Positions 22,354 to 30,590 are shown, counted from the stretch's first letter. The stretch: DNA of 33,233 bases from Bacteroidota bacterium (GCA_004293265.1 RDXZ01000030.1:1-33233), one strand, 5' to 3'. Numbers and translations are program-made. Notes: generated by a model not told the origin, from the sequence alone.

Positions 22354-24000
22354 ATGAAAATTACAAATATTCATCTTCAAAATTTTAGAAGATTTACAGA
22401 TTTGCACATTCAAAATATCCCCATAACTTCAAAATTGGTGCTTGTAATCGGAAGCAATGGCTCTGGAAAATCATCTCTTTTTGATGCGTTTGAACTTTTG
22501 AATAAAATTATTAGAAAAGATTTCAGTGATTTTGATTATTTCAAAAAAATAAAAGAAAATCTGTTAAATGTGAATATAAAATTTGATAATGATATAAATA
22601 TTGATGTATCAAATAAAACAATGTATAACCCAATGGCTAATCTCGCTAAAAATTCTTTCTATGGTCGTACAAGTTTTAGGCAAATTCCACGCTTGACACG
22701 TACAAGTTTGGGGCAAAATAATTTTGATTTTGAATTGGATAATGACAGACCAAGATTTTTTATTGACAAAGATAATCGTTTTGAAAATGACCTTGAAAAA
22801 ATTACAGGCGAAATTCTAAAAGCAGTTTTTGAAGAAAATACCTCCACAGATGCCATCAAACAAAAATATTTATCCAAAATAAACCTTGCTTTTGAAAATA
22901 TTTTCGGTGGAAAAAATGGCACAAAACTACAAATTACACAGATTATTCCACCGCTTGATGGCAAAGTAGCCCAAATTATTTTTAAAAAAGGGATTTCAGA
23001 AATCCATTATGATTATTTGAGTGCAGGCGAAAAGGAAGTTTTTAATTTGTTGATAAATTTCATTAGTCGTGGTGATTATTATCAAGATAGTATTTATTTT
23101 TTAGATGAAATGGATTTGCATTTGAACACTAAAATTCAATACAATTTACTCAAAGAAATTACCGAAAATTGGCTTCCTAAAAATTGCCAACTTTGGACTA
23201 TTTCACACGCTTTGGGTTTTATAGAATATGCAAAACAATCACAAGAAGCAAGTATTTTAGATTTTGATGATTTGGATTTTGATTTACCACAAGTGATTTT
23301 TCCTGAAAATAAAGAAAGTAAAGATATTTATGAAATTGCAGTGGGGCGTGATTTTTTGCCTTCTTTGTTCAAAAATATGAACATTTATTTTGTAGAAAAT
23401 ACAGACAAACAATATTATGCCCATTTAAACCTTGAAAACACTATTTTTGTGTCTGCTCACAACCGAAATCAAGTGTATCAACAAGTAAATAATACCAAAT
23501 TGAAAGGCATTGTAGATAGAGATTTTTTGAGTGATGATGATATTTTGGAAATCAAAAAAGAATATCCCAATTTGTTTATTTTGGGTTATTATAGCATTGA
23601 AAATTATTTTTACCACCCTGATAATTTGGCAGAATATTACAAAAATAAAAATGAAATATTTGATAAAACATTGTATATCAATGATTTAATAAATGCTAAA
23701 AATGAAATAAAAGAAAATATTAAAGTAGATATTAAAAATGCTCGTTGTAGTTATCCTTATTTTGCTGAACCTGAATACAATGGCAAACCTTTACAAAATA
23801 GGTTTAAAAATAAAAGCGAAAATAGTGAAGAATGTACTAAGGTTTTTAAATATTTGGATAGCGATGTTTTTGAAGATTTTTATAAATGTTTACCTATGAA
23901 AGATTATTGTAAACACCTTGCACAGCGTCAAAATATTTCAAAAACAGATTTATCAAAAACAAACTGGTTTAAAAATGCTATTGTATCAATGATTCAATAA
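22354..24000 (+). CDS. AAA ATPase fused to a DUF4435 TOPRIM-like domain (PARIS/OLD-like)
   Basis: This 548-residue protein has an ABC-type AAA ATPase in the first ~340 residues: Walker A GSNGSGKSS (33-41), signature-like YLSAGEKE (221-228), Walker B with catalytic acid LDE (250-252), and a switch His in TISHALGF. The C-terminal ~210 residues resemble DUF4435: YFVENTDKQYY with Glu348, GIVDRDF with Asp388 and Asp390, and GYYSIENYF with Glu416. The Glu plus D-x-D pattern is the TOPRIM metal site. Known: PARIS pairs an AAA ATPase (AriA) with a DUF4435 nuclease (AriB), and fused forms exist; OLD nucleases are similar. At 548 residues this is shorter than a simple AriA+AriB sum, so PARIS membership is inferred. 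It ends in its own terminator. Confidence 0.85.
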   Translation: MKITNIHLQNFRRFTDLHIQNIPITSKLVLVIGSNGSGKSSLFDAFELLNKIIRKDFSDFDYFKKIKENLLNVNIKFDNDINIDVSNKTMYNPMANLAKNSFYGRTSFRQIPRLTRTSLGQNNFDFELDNDRPRFFIDKDNRFENDLEKITGEILKAVFEENTSTDAIKQKYLSKINLAFENIFGGKNGTKLQITQIIPPLDGKVAQIIFKKGISEIHYDYLSAGEKEVFNLLINFISRGDYYQDSIYFLDEMDLHLNTKIQYNLLKEITENWLPKNCQLWTISHALGFIEYAKQSQEASILDFDDLDFDLPQVIFPENKESKDIYEIAVGRDFLPSLFKNMNIYFVENTDKQYYAHLNLENTIFVSAHNRNQVYQQVNNTKLKGIVDRDFLSDDDILEIKKEYPNLFILGYYSIENYFYHPDNLAEYYKNKNEIFDKTLYINDLINAKNEIKENIKVDIKNARCSYPYFAEPEYNGKPLQNRFKNKSENSEECTKVFKYLDSDVFEDFYKCLPMKDYCKHLAQRQNISKTDLSKTNWFKNAIVSMIQ

Positions 24001-24014
24001 TATTTTAAAAAAAT

Positions 24015-24067
24015 AAAAGATATAAAAATACAAAATTTATCTAAAAATTGTACTTTTATGTCTTTTT
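24015..24067 (+). terminator. Terminator of the AAA-DUF4435 gene, related to the dinD terminators
   Basis: AAAAGATATAAAAATACAA (24015-24033) pairs with 24048-24067 with two mismatches or wobbles, and a T-run follows. The left arm is nearly identical to the dinD terminator at 21026, which suggests shared origin of cassette ends. Confidence 0.75.
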
Positions 24068-24124
24068 GAAATGTGAGCTTAGGATAACTACACAAAAATA
24101 TTTTTATAATAAAAAAATTGATTT

Positions 24125-24541
24125 TTAATTATCTTCTGCCAAAATTTGTTTGATTTCAGACAAAGATTTTTCGGTAAGTGGTTTGGTAATAAATTTTATT
24201 ACGTGTTCACTTTCAACAATTCTACCAATATCTCTTTTATTATTTGAACTTGACAACACCACAATTTTTGCTTTATCTTTAATAGAATTGGCTAAACTTT
24301 CAAAATCAGATAAAAACACAAAACCATCAACAATAGGCATATTAATATCCAAAAATATTACATCTGGAAGTTCTTCTGGTTGGTTTTGAACTTGTTGTAA
24401 GTGTTCTAATGCACTTTTTCCTGAATTTTTGACTACAATTCGCGGAGAAAACTTAGTAAGTTCTATAATTCTTTTGCTTATAAAATTATCAGTTTCATTA
24501 TCATCTACTAACAAAACTAAATTGACTTGTTTATTTGCCAT
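24125..24541 (-). CDS. Stand-alone response-regulator receiver
   Basis: A CheY-like receiver of 138 residues: LVLLVDDNETDNF supplies the acidic pair, VIFLDINMPIVDG the phosphoacceptor Asp, VVLSSSNN the conserved Ser/Thr position, and FITKPLT the conserved Lys. There is no output domain, so it must act through partners. The longer reading frame from 24604 adds 21 unlikely residues. The start at 24541 (MANKQVNLVLL) is chosen because it fits the receiver fold and the sister gene, and because the promoter at 24602-24631 leads into it. No histidine kinase is in the window. Confidence 0.88.
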   Translation of the reverse strand: MANKQVNLVLLVDDNETDNFISKRIIELTKFSPRIVVKNSGKSALEHLQQVQNQPEELPDVIFLDINMPIVDGFVFLSDFESLANSIKDKAKIVVLSSSNNKRDIGRIVESEHVIKFITKPLTEKSLSEIKQILAEDN

Positions 24542-24601
24542 TTTTTTTAATATATAGTTGTTTATTTTAGTTTGTGGTCTTCTTAAAATAATATTATTCC
24601 A

Positions 24602-24631
24602 CAAAGATAGTTTTATTTTTTGAAATTACAA
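24602..24631 (-). promoter_or_regulatory. Promoter of the first receiver gene
   Basis: On the minus strand, TTG (24631-24629), a 19-bp spacer and TATCTTTG (24609-24602) fit the consensus. The implied transcript start near 24596 is upstream of the ATG at 24541, supporting the shorter protein. Confidence 0.7.
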
Positions 24632-24788
24632 AAGAAAAACTAATTTTTTTATTAAAATTAGTTTTTCTACCTTTCAATAAGGTTATAAAATGTAAACAAA
24701 ACCAAGCAAATAATATAAAAAACAAAATGGTCAAAATAGCATACCTTTGCAATATATTTTTTTTTGTCATTGATTATTGGTAATAAAT

Positions 24789-25196
24789 TTAGGCTAAAAC
24801 TACTTGTTCTAACGCATTAATTAAGTTTTCTTTCATCAATGGTTTGCTGATATATTTATCAATCCAAGGATGAGAAGCCAAAGGCAATATTTCTTTTTTA
24901 TTTAATGAAGATGAAACCAAACAAATAGTAGGTTTTTCTATATTTGAAGGCCAATAACTTTTTAATTCTTCTATAAATTTTTCACTTGACATCACAGGCA
25001 AATGCCAATCTAAAATAATTAATTCTGGTAATTGATTTAGATTCGTTTTTTTAATTGCTTGATATGCAGTAGAGGCATTCAAAAAATTGGTGGTAACAAC
25101 GTTTCTAAATTCATTTTGAAGAATTGTAGAGGCAATAAAATTATCAATTTCACTATCATCAATCAACCACACACGTTCAAATTTTGCTTTCGCCAT
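24789..25196 (-). CDS. Stand-alone response-regulator receiver (paralogue)
   Basis: A second CheY-like receiver, 135 residues: VWLIDDSEIDNFIA for the acidic pocket, LIILDWHLPVMSS with the acceptor Asp, CLVSSSLNKKEIL, and KYISKPL with the conserved Lys. It shares with its neighbour the order D-D-(N/S)-E-(T/I)-DNFI and the SSS motif before (N)KK/KR, so the pair arose by duplication. The two genes are 248 bp apart and each starts from MA(N/K). No output domain. Confidence 0.88.
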   Translation of the reverse strand: MAKAKFERVWLIDDSEIDNFIASTILQNEFRNVVTTNFLNASTAYQAIKKTNLNQLPELIILDWHLPVMSSEKFIEELKSYWPSNIEKPTICLVSSSLNKKEILPLASHPWIDKYISKPLMKENLINALEQVVLA

Positions 25197-25318
25197 TTTT
25201 TTTTTAATATTTTTATTATTTAATTACAACTTTTATACCAAGAAATCATAATAAGTAAATGAAAAATAATGAGTTTTTTTACAATAACAAATTATTAACT
25301 CAAATATAAAAAATAAAA

Positions 25319-25351
25319 TTGTTATTGTAATAATTTTTTTTAGTATTTTTG
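25319..25351 (+). promoter_or_regulatory. Probable promoter of the DUF2911 gene
   Basis: TATTTTTG at 25344-25351 is a good -7 box. TTG at 25319-25321 gives a 22-bp spacer, and one at 25325-25327 gives 16 bp, so the -33 element is uncertain. Confidence 0.5.
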
Positions 25352-25392
25352 CACTAATATTTAATGATACAAATTAAATCCCTTTAAAAACT

Positions 25393-25965
25393 ATGAAAAA
25401 GAAAATAATTTTTCTTACTTATGTATTCAATTTGTTGGTAGTTTTAACCACTATCATCACCCCATTACAAGCCCAAAAAACAATTCAACCACGCTCTAAA
25501 GCAAGCCCAATTTGTTTGGCTAACTTTGTTGGAGAAGATAATAATTACGTCAAAGTAACTTATGGGCAACCAATGAAAAAAGGCAGAGAAATCTTTGGAA
25601 ACCTTGTTCCTTATGGCAAAATATGGCGAACAGGTGCCAATGAAGCCACTGAGGTAACTTTTACTAAAGATGTCGTGATTGAGAAAAAAAATATCAAAGC
25701 AGGAACTTATACCGTTTTTTCTATTCCTGAGGAAGATAAATGGACGATTATTTTTAATGGCGTATTAGGACAATGGGGTTCTTATAAATATGAAGAAAAC
25801 AAATCTCAAAATGTCGCTGAAATTTCTATTCCCGTAGATAAAGCACAAGACGAATATGAGGCTTTTACTATTCAATTTGAACAAACCAAAAAAGGAGCAG
25901 AAATGATTTTGTTTTGGGATAAAACTAAAATAGCAATTCCTATCGTTTTCAAAAAAGGAAAATAA
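25393..25965 (+). CDS. Secreted DUF2911 protein
   Basis: After a signal peptide (about 1-27, ending PLQAQ) the 190-residue protein matches DUF2911: RSKASPICLANFVGEDNNYVKVTYGQP, then GREIFGNLVPYGKIWRTGANEATEVTF, then AGTYTVFSIPEEDKWTIIFN and QWGSYKY. This is a beta-rich domain widespread in secreted Bacteroidota proteins, with no established biochemical role. It has its own promoter, and a strong hairpin follows the stop. Complete and of normal length. Confidence 0.9.
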   Translation: MKKKIIFLTYVFNLLVVLTTIITPLQAQKTIQPRSKASPICLANFVGEDNNYVKVTYGQPMKKGREIFGNLVPYGKIWRTGANEATEVTFTKDVVIEKKNIKAGTYTVFSIPEEDKWTIIFNGVLGQWGSYKYEENKSQNVAEISIPVDKAQDEYEAFTIQFEQTKKGAEMILFWDKTKIAIPIVFKKGK

Positions 25966-26024
25966 TATTTTTTGACACGCTCACTCAAACTTTCCAAAAC
26001 TTTCTAACTTTCCAAAGGTTTTCT

Positions 26025-26057
26025 AACTTTCTAAAAGTTTTAAACTTTTGGAAAGTT
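26025..26057 (+). terminator. Long stem-loop after the DUF2911 gene
   Basis: AACTTTCTAAAAGTTT (26025-26040) and AAACTTTTGGAAAGTT (26042-26057) pair over 16 bp with one mismatch. Related ACTTTCCAAAA units precede it from 25989 on, and a similar motif occurs at 21083-21096, so it is also a small repeat family. Confidence 0.65.
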
Positions 26058-26096
26058 TAGTATAAAAATAAAAAAGAATGATTTAACACTAAATTA

Positions 26097-26127
26097 TTGT
26101 TTTTTTAAAATAAAAAATCTATTTTTG
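26097..26127 (+). promoter_or_regulatory. Promoter of the SurA-like/MoxR operon
   Basis: TTG at 26097-26099, a 20-bp spacer and TATTTTTG at 26120-26127 match the consensus; the start site lies about 17 nt before the ATG at 26151. Confidence 0.7.
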
Positions 26128-26150
26128 CACGTTAAAATCGTAACAAAGCA

Positions 26151-27491
26151 ATGAAAAAATATATTATAAGCATATTGATTGTGAGTTTATTAGCAATCAA
26201 TCATCTTTTTAGTCAAGATATTATGGGCGATAAAATTATTGCCTCAGTAGATAATCATATTATTTTGAAATCTGAATTAGAAACCAGAATTATGGACTTA
26301 TTGGCTCGCCAAGCCATCAAAGCGAATGATGCAGAAGCACGTTGTCAAGTGTTACAAGAACTCATCATACAAAAAATGATGCTCGCAAAAGCTGAAATCG
26401 ATTCTGTAAACGTAGAAGATAAAGTAGTAGAATCACAAGTCGATAGAAGGGTACAATATCTGTTGCAAAGCTGTTGTGGAGGTGATGCCACCAAATTAGA
26501 AAAATTATACAACAAAACTATGCCAGACCTTAAAAAAGAAGTTTATGACTTAGTAAAAGAGCAAATGGTCGGGCAAAAAATGGAAAATGAAATTATAAAA
26601 GATATTAAAATTACGCCCAAAGAAGTAAAAAAATTTTATAACGGAATACCAAAAGATAGCGTCCCACAATTCAAAGCAGAAGTACAAGTAGCACACTTAG
26701 TCCGTATCCCAGAGGTAAGCAAAGAACAAAAACAAGAAGCTCGCAGACGTTTGGATAGCCTTAAAAAAATCATCGAAAGTGGCGAAAGTTTTGAAAAAAT
26801 TGCCTCAGAATACTCCGAAGATATTATGAGTGCCAAAGAAGGAGGAAAGTTAGGTTGGATGGGCAGAGGAAAATTAGTCCCTGAATACGAAGCCGCCGTT
26901 TTTAAATTAAAACCAAACGAACTTTCACCTATTGTCGAATCTCAATTTGGATTTCACTTGATAAAATTATACGAAAGACGTGGAAACGAACAAAATTCAG
27001 CCCATATTCTTATCAGACCAAATTTTGATGCGGTGGACTTGCAAGCAGAAACCAAATTTTTGGATAGCCTGCGGTTAAAAGTAATGAAAGATAGTGCGTC
27101 ATTTGCCAAATTTGCCAAAGAATATTCTCACGACAAACCCACTGCTTATTCAGGTGGAGATATTACTAATTCGAGTGGCAGTACAAAAGTTTTTATTGAT
27201 GAAATTGATACATTTGTTTATTCAGTCATTGATACAATGAAAGTAGGACAAATTTCTCGCCCTGTTCCTTATCGAACTGATGATGGAAAATCAGCCGTTA
27301 GGATTTTATTTTATAAAAAACGTACCGAAGGACATACTTGTACTTTTGAAAGTGATTATGATAAAGTTTATACGTTTGCTTTGAACAACAAAAAACAAAA
27401 AGCCATAGAAGAATGGTTTAAAAAAACAAAAGACCAACTTTTTATCAAAGTTGATGACGAGTTCAAAGATTGTCCTATTCTCAATAAATAA
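26151..27491 (+). CDS. SurA-like periplasmic peptidyl-prolyl isomerase
   Basis: A signal peptide (1-21, ending LFSQ) is followed by a SurA-N chaperone module (KIIASVDNHIILKSELETRI) and two PpiC-type parvulin domains at about 175-280 and 285-390. Domain 1 shows VQVAHLVR, FEKIASEYSEDIMSAKEGGKLGWMGRG and SPIVESQFGFHLIKLYERR. Domain 2 shows NSAHILIRP, FAKFAKEYSHDKPTAYSGGDI. The family helps outer-membrane proteins fold. At 446 residues it has the normal SurA length. It lies 23 bp before the MoxR ATPase gene, an arrangement seen in other Bacteroidota. Confidence 0.9.
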   Translation: MKKYIISILIVSLLAINHLFSQDIMGDKIIASVDNHIILKSELETRIMDLLARQAIKANDAEARCQVLQELIIQKMMLAKAEIDSVNVEDKVVESQVDRRVQYLLQSCCGGDATKLEKLYNKTMPDLKKEVYDLVKEQMVGQKMENEIIKDIKITPKEVKKFYNGIPKDSVPQFKAEVQVAHLVRIPEVSKEQKQEARRRLDSLKKIIESGESFEKIASEYSEDIMSAKEGGKLGWMGRGKLVPEYEAAVFKLKPNELSPIVESQFGFHLIKLYERRGNEQNSAHILIRPNFDAVDLQAETKFLDSLRLKVMKDSASFAKFAKEYSHDKPTAYSGGDITNSSGSTKVFIDEIDTFVYSVIDTMKVGQISRPVPYRTDDGKSAVRILFYKKRTEGHTCTFESDYDKVYTFALNNKKQKAIEEWFKKTKDQLFIKVDDEFKDCPILNK

Positions 27492-27514
27492 AAAAGAATT
27501 TTAATACAAATAAA

Positions 27515-28480
27515 ATGACAGAATTTCGTTCTGATGTGGAAGCGGCAGATGCACTGGCTTCTACCTATAAAATTTTAAAACAAGAGATTGCAAAAGTAAT
27601 CGTCGGACAAGAGGAAGTTATTCATCAATTATTGACTGCCGTTTTTTGTCAAGGGCATTGTTTGTTGGTCGGTGTACCCGGTTTAGCCAAAACTTTGACT
27701 ATTCAAACCATCGCCTCAGCCTTACATTTGAGTTTTAATCGTATTCAATTTACGCCTGATTTGATGCCTTCTGATATTTTGGGAGCAGAAACATTAGACC
27801 AAGAAAGAAATTTTAAGTTTATCAAAGGGGCTATTTTTGCTAATATTATTTTGGCTGATGAAATCAATAGAACTCCTCCTAAAACTCAATCGGCTTTATT
27901 AGAATCGATGCAAGAATACGCCGTTACGATTGCAGGAAAAAGATATGATTTAGACAGACCTTTTTTTGTATTGGCTACTCAAAATCCTATCGAACAAGAA
28001 GGAACTTATCCCTTGCCCGAAGCACAATTAGACCGATTTATGTTTAATATTAGCTTAGACTATCCTACTTTTGACCAAGAAAAATTAGTCATCAAAAATA
28101 CAACATCTGATTACAAACCACAAGTCAATACTGTAATTTCTGGAGAAGAAATTTTGTATTTTCAACAATTGGTAAGGCGTGTGCCTGTGGCTGATAACGT
28201 GATTGATTATGCTGTAAAATTAGTACATAAAACTCGTCCTAATTCAGAATTTGCTACCAAAGAAACCAATGATTTTTTGGAATGGGGTGCAGGACCGAGA
28301 GCATCTCAAAATTTAATTTTGGCTGCAAAATGTCAAGCTTTGTTAAGAGGTAAATATTCCCCTGATATTGAAGATGTAAAATCTGTTGCTTTTCCAATTT
28401 TAAGGCATAGAATTGTAAGAAATTTTAGAGCGGAAGCCGAAGGAATTTCAGCAGAAGATATTATAAAAAAATTAATGTAA
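27515..28480 (+). CDS. MoxR-family AAA+ ATPase
   Basis: This 321-residue AAA+ protein matches the MoxR/RavA group: KVIVGQEEVI at the start, Walker A GVPGLAKT (53-60), RIQFTPDLMPSDILGAE, Walker B LADEINRTPPKTQSALLESMQE (Asp115-Glu116), sensor 1 ATQNPIEQEGTYPLPEAQLDRF, and sensor 2 GAGPRASQ. MoxR proteins are chaperones for metal insertion or complex assembly, usually beside DUF58/VWA (Bat) genes. None follows here; instead a palindromic element and a terminator end the operon. It is co-transcribed with the SurA-like gene (23-bp gap). Confidence 0.93.
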   Translation: MTEFRSDVEAADALASTYKILKQEIAKVIVGQEEVIHQLLTAVFCQGHCLLVGVPGLAKTLTIQTIASALHLSFNRIQFTPDLMPSDILGAETLDQERNFKFIKGAIFANIILADEINRTPPKTQSALLESMQEYAVTIAGKRYDLDRPFFVLATQNPIEQEGTYPLPEAQLDRFMFNISLDYPTFDQEKLVIKNTTSDYKPQVNTVISGEEILYFQQLVRRVPVADNVIDYAVKLVHKTRPNSEFATKETNDFLEWGAGPRASQNLILAAKCQALLRGKYSPDIEDVKSVAFPILRHRIVRNFRAEAEGISAEDIIKKLM

Positions 28481-28490
28481 AAATATTATC

Positions 28491-28638
28491 TACTATAAAC
28501 TTGGGAAATCTTTGAAGAAGTGGATTTGGCGTGGCAAAAATGCCATTTTTTTACACAAAAAGATGTTACATTATGTATAGCGGTGGTATTTATGCCACCT
28601 TCCACAAAGTATTTTAGAGATTTCCCAAGTTTATAGTA
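28491..28638. repeat. 148-bp three-stem palindromic element
   Basis: A perfect 21-bp closing stem (28491-28511 with 28618-28638) encloses two hairpins with related cores: TGGCA-AAAA-TGCCA (28532-28545) and GGTGGTA-TTTA-TGCCACC (28582-28599). It starts 11 bp after the MoxR stop. Layout matches the element at 7127-7253. Confidence 0.88.
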
Positions 28639-28641
28639 TCT

Positions 28642-28678
28642 AAAAAAAATGCTCTAAAAAAATTAGAGTATTTTTTTT
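28642..28678 (+). terminator. Rho-independent terminator of the SurA-like/MoxR operon
   Basis: Arms 28642-28657 and 28663-28678 form a 16-bp stem (core CTCTAA/TTAGAG, one G·U) with a 5-nt loop and eight terminal T's. It follows the palindromic element by 3 bp. Confidence 0.92.
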
Positions 28679-28821
28679 ACTCCTATAAAATCAATTTTTG
28701 TTTTTTTCGTAATTTGAACACGAATTAAGAATAAATTTTATTTATCAATAATTGATAATCCATACAACTTATTTTGTGCTTATGTTTTTTAATTTTTTTT
28801 AATTTTTTTCTTTTAAAATAT

Positions 28822-28852
28822 TTGAAATTACGACAAATACTAACTACCTTTG
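28822..28852 (+). promoter_or_regulatory. acpP-fabF promoter
   Basis: TTG at 28822-28824, a 20-bp spacer and TACCTTTG at 28845-28852 match the consensus exactly. The start site near 28859 gives an unusually long leader of about 145 nt. Confidence 0.8.
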
Positions 28853-28932
28853 TGAGAATTTAAAATATTTTTTTATTTAATTCATTGATTTTCAATATTT
28901 TAATTAAAAATTATTTATTTTTAGAACATTTT

Positions 28933-28950
28933 TTTTGGAAAATTCCAAAA
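28933..28950. promoter_or_regulatory. 18-bp dyad in the acpP leader
   Basis: TTTTGGAA-AA-TTCCAAAA is a perfect dyad 55 bp before the acpP ATG. It could be an operator or an mRNA hairpin. Lacking a known regulator, its role is open. Confidence 0.5.
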
Positions 28951-29004
28951 GATACGTTTTTTTTGCAGTTCAATTAAAAGAAATTTTAAACTTTTTGTAA
29001 AGAA

Positions 29005-29241
29005 ATGTCAGACATAGCACAACGCGTAAAAAACATCATCATCGACAAATTAGGTGTTGAAGAATCAGAAGTAACTGCAGAAGCAAGCTTCCAAAATGAC
29101 TTAGGGGCGGATTCGTTAGACCAAGTCGAACTAATTATGGAATTTGAAAAAGAATTTAATGTTTCAATTCCTGATGAACAAGCTGAAAACATCCAAACCG
29201 TAGGAAACGCAATTTCGTATTTGGAAAGTAATAGCAAGTAA
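29005..29241 (+). CDS. acpP: Acyl carrier protein
   Basis: ACP carries growing acyl chains in type II fatty acid synthesis. The 78-residue sequence is canonical: [31 protein letters not shown], with Ser37 in DSLD as the phosphopantetheine site. It is strongly acidic. fabF follows after 30 bp, in the conserved acpP-fabF order. It is complete, with a long leader upstream, and ends in the usual helix [13 protein letters not shown]. Confidence 0.97.
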   Translation: MSDIAQRVKNIIIDKLGVEESEVTAEASFQNDLGADSLDQVELIMEFEKEFNVSIPDEQAENIQTVGNAISYLESNSK

Positions 29242-29271
29242 TTTTTCACTTTTCCACCGTACATTAAAACG

Positions 29272-30540
29272 ATGAACCTTAAAAGAGTCGTAGTAACTGG
29301 AATGGGCGCACTTACCCCTATTGGAAATACTTTGGAAGAATATAAACAAGGTCTTTTTAATGGGGTTAGCGGTGCCGCACCAATTACCAAATTTGACGCA
29401 TCTGCCTTCAAAACACGATTTGCATGCGAATTGAAAAACTTTAATGTTGATGATTTTATCGACAAAAAAGAACACAAACGTATGGATTGGTATGGACAGT
29501 ATGCAGTAGTTGCCTCTGATGAAGCAATTAAAGATGCAGGGCTTGATTTAGAAAAGGTTGATAAAAATAAAGTAGGTGTAATTTGGGCTTCAGGCATCGG
29601 CGGTTTAAAAACTTTCGAAGACGAAGTAGCTTATTATACAACTTCTGTCAATCTCAAAAACGATCATACGCCTCGTTATAATCCTTTCTTTATTCCAAAA
29701 ATGATAGCCAATATGGCTTGTGGTTATATTTCTATCCGTAATGGATTTAGAGGAATGAGTTATGCAACCGTATCTGCTTGTGCCTCAGCTAACAATGCTT
29801 TTATTGATGCTTTTAATTATTTAAGATTAGGAAAAGCAAATATTATCGTTACAGGCGGCTCAGAAGCGGCAGTTACAAAAGCAGGCGTGGGTGGTTTTAG
29901 TGTAATGAGAGCAATGTCTGAAAGAAATGATGACCCTGCTACAGCCTCTCGCCCTTTTGATAAAGATAGAGATGGATTTGTATTGGGAGAAGGTGCGGCT
30001 TGTTTGATTTTAGAAGAATACGAACACGCAAAAGCAAGAGGAGCAAAAATTTATGCTGAAATTATTGGTGGTGGGCTATCTTCTGATGCCTATCATATCA
30101 GCGCCCCACACCCCGAAGGACTGGGTGTAAGTCTAGCTATCAAAGCTTGTTTTGAAGACGCAGGAGTTACTCCCGAAATGATTGATTATATCAATGTGCA
30201 TGGTACTTCGACTCCTATCGGCGACCCGCAGGAAGTAAAAGCCATTCAAGATATATTTGGAGAACACGCCTATCATCTTAATATTAGTTCTACAAAATCA
30301 ATGACAGGACATTTATTAGGGGCGGCAAGTGCAGTCGAAGCAGTGGCAAGTATATTAGCCATCGAGCATCAGATGGTTCCTCCAACTATCAATCACTTTA
30401 CTGATGACGAAAATTTTGATTCAAGATTAAATTTTACATTTAATAAAGCACAAGCACGAAACATAGAATTCGTGATGAGCAATGGCTTCGGCTTTGGCGG
30501 GCATAATTCATCTGTAATTTTTAAAAGATACCATAAATAA
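29272..30540 (+). CDS. fabF: Beta-ketoacyl-ACP synthase II
   Basis: FabF condenses malonyl-ACP with acyl-ACP. The catalytic triad is complete: Cys170 in TVSACASANNAF, His310 in VHGTSTPIGDPQE and His347 in MTGHLLGAASAVEA. The start MNLKRVVVTGMGALTPIGN and the C-terminal SNGFGFGGHNSSVIF are typical. At 422 residues it is full length. It is co-transcribed with acpP (30-bp gap) and followed by a stem-loop before rnc. Confidence 0.97.
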   Translation: MNLKRVVVTGMGALTPIGNTLEEYKQGLFNGVSGAAPITKFDASAFKTRFACELKNFNVDDFIDKKEHKRMDWYGQYAVVASDEAIKDAGLDLEKVDKNKVGVIWASGIGGLKTFEDEVAYYTTSVNLKNDHTPRYNPFFIPKMIANMACGYISIRNGFRGMSYATVSACASANNAFIDAFNYLRLGKANIIVTGGSEAAVTKAGVGGFSVMRAMSERNDDPATASRPFDKDRDGFVLGEGAACLILEEYEHAKARGAKIYAEIIGGGLSSDAYHISAPHPEGLGVSLAIKACFEDAGVTPEMIDYINVHGTSTPIGDPQEVKAIQDIFGEHAYHLNISSTKSMTGHLLGAASAVEAVASILAIEHQMVPPTINHFTDDENFDSRLNFTFNKAQARNIEFVMSNGFGFGGHNSSVIFKRYHK

Positions 30541-30547
30541 TAATCAC

Positions 30548-30590
30548 AGCATTAGAAAATATTTCATAACCAAAAATATTTTTTAATGCT
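30548..30590 (+). terminator. Stem-loop terminator after fabF
   Basis: Arms 30548-30564 and 30574-30590 (17 bp, one mismatch) with a 9-nt loop, followed by TTGTTTTA. It separates fabF from rnc; partial read-through is possible. Confidence 0.75.

Larger units (their letters stand above)
28481..29004. other. 524-bp intergenic region: palindromic element, terminator and acpP leader
   Basis: No gene is visible. It contains a 148-bp three-stem element (28491-28638), a strong terminator (28642-28678), the acpP promoter (28822-28852) and a long leader with an 18-bp dyad (28933-28950). Confidence 0.85.

Noticed and set aside
24542-24604. N-terminal extension of the first receiver
   Set aside because: The 21 extra residues do not fit the receiver fold, and the predicted transcript start makes the ATG at 24541 the better start.
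24742-24749. TACCTTTG box on the plus strand between the two receiver genes
   Set aside because: No TTG at the right distance and no plus-strand gene follows before 25393; kept only as a possible antisense start.
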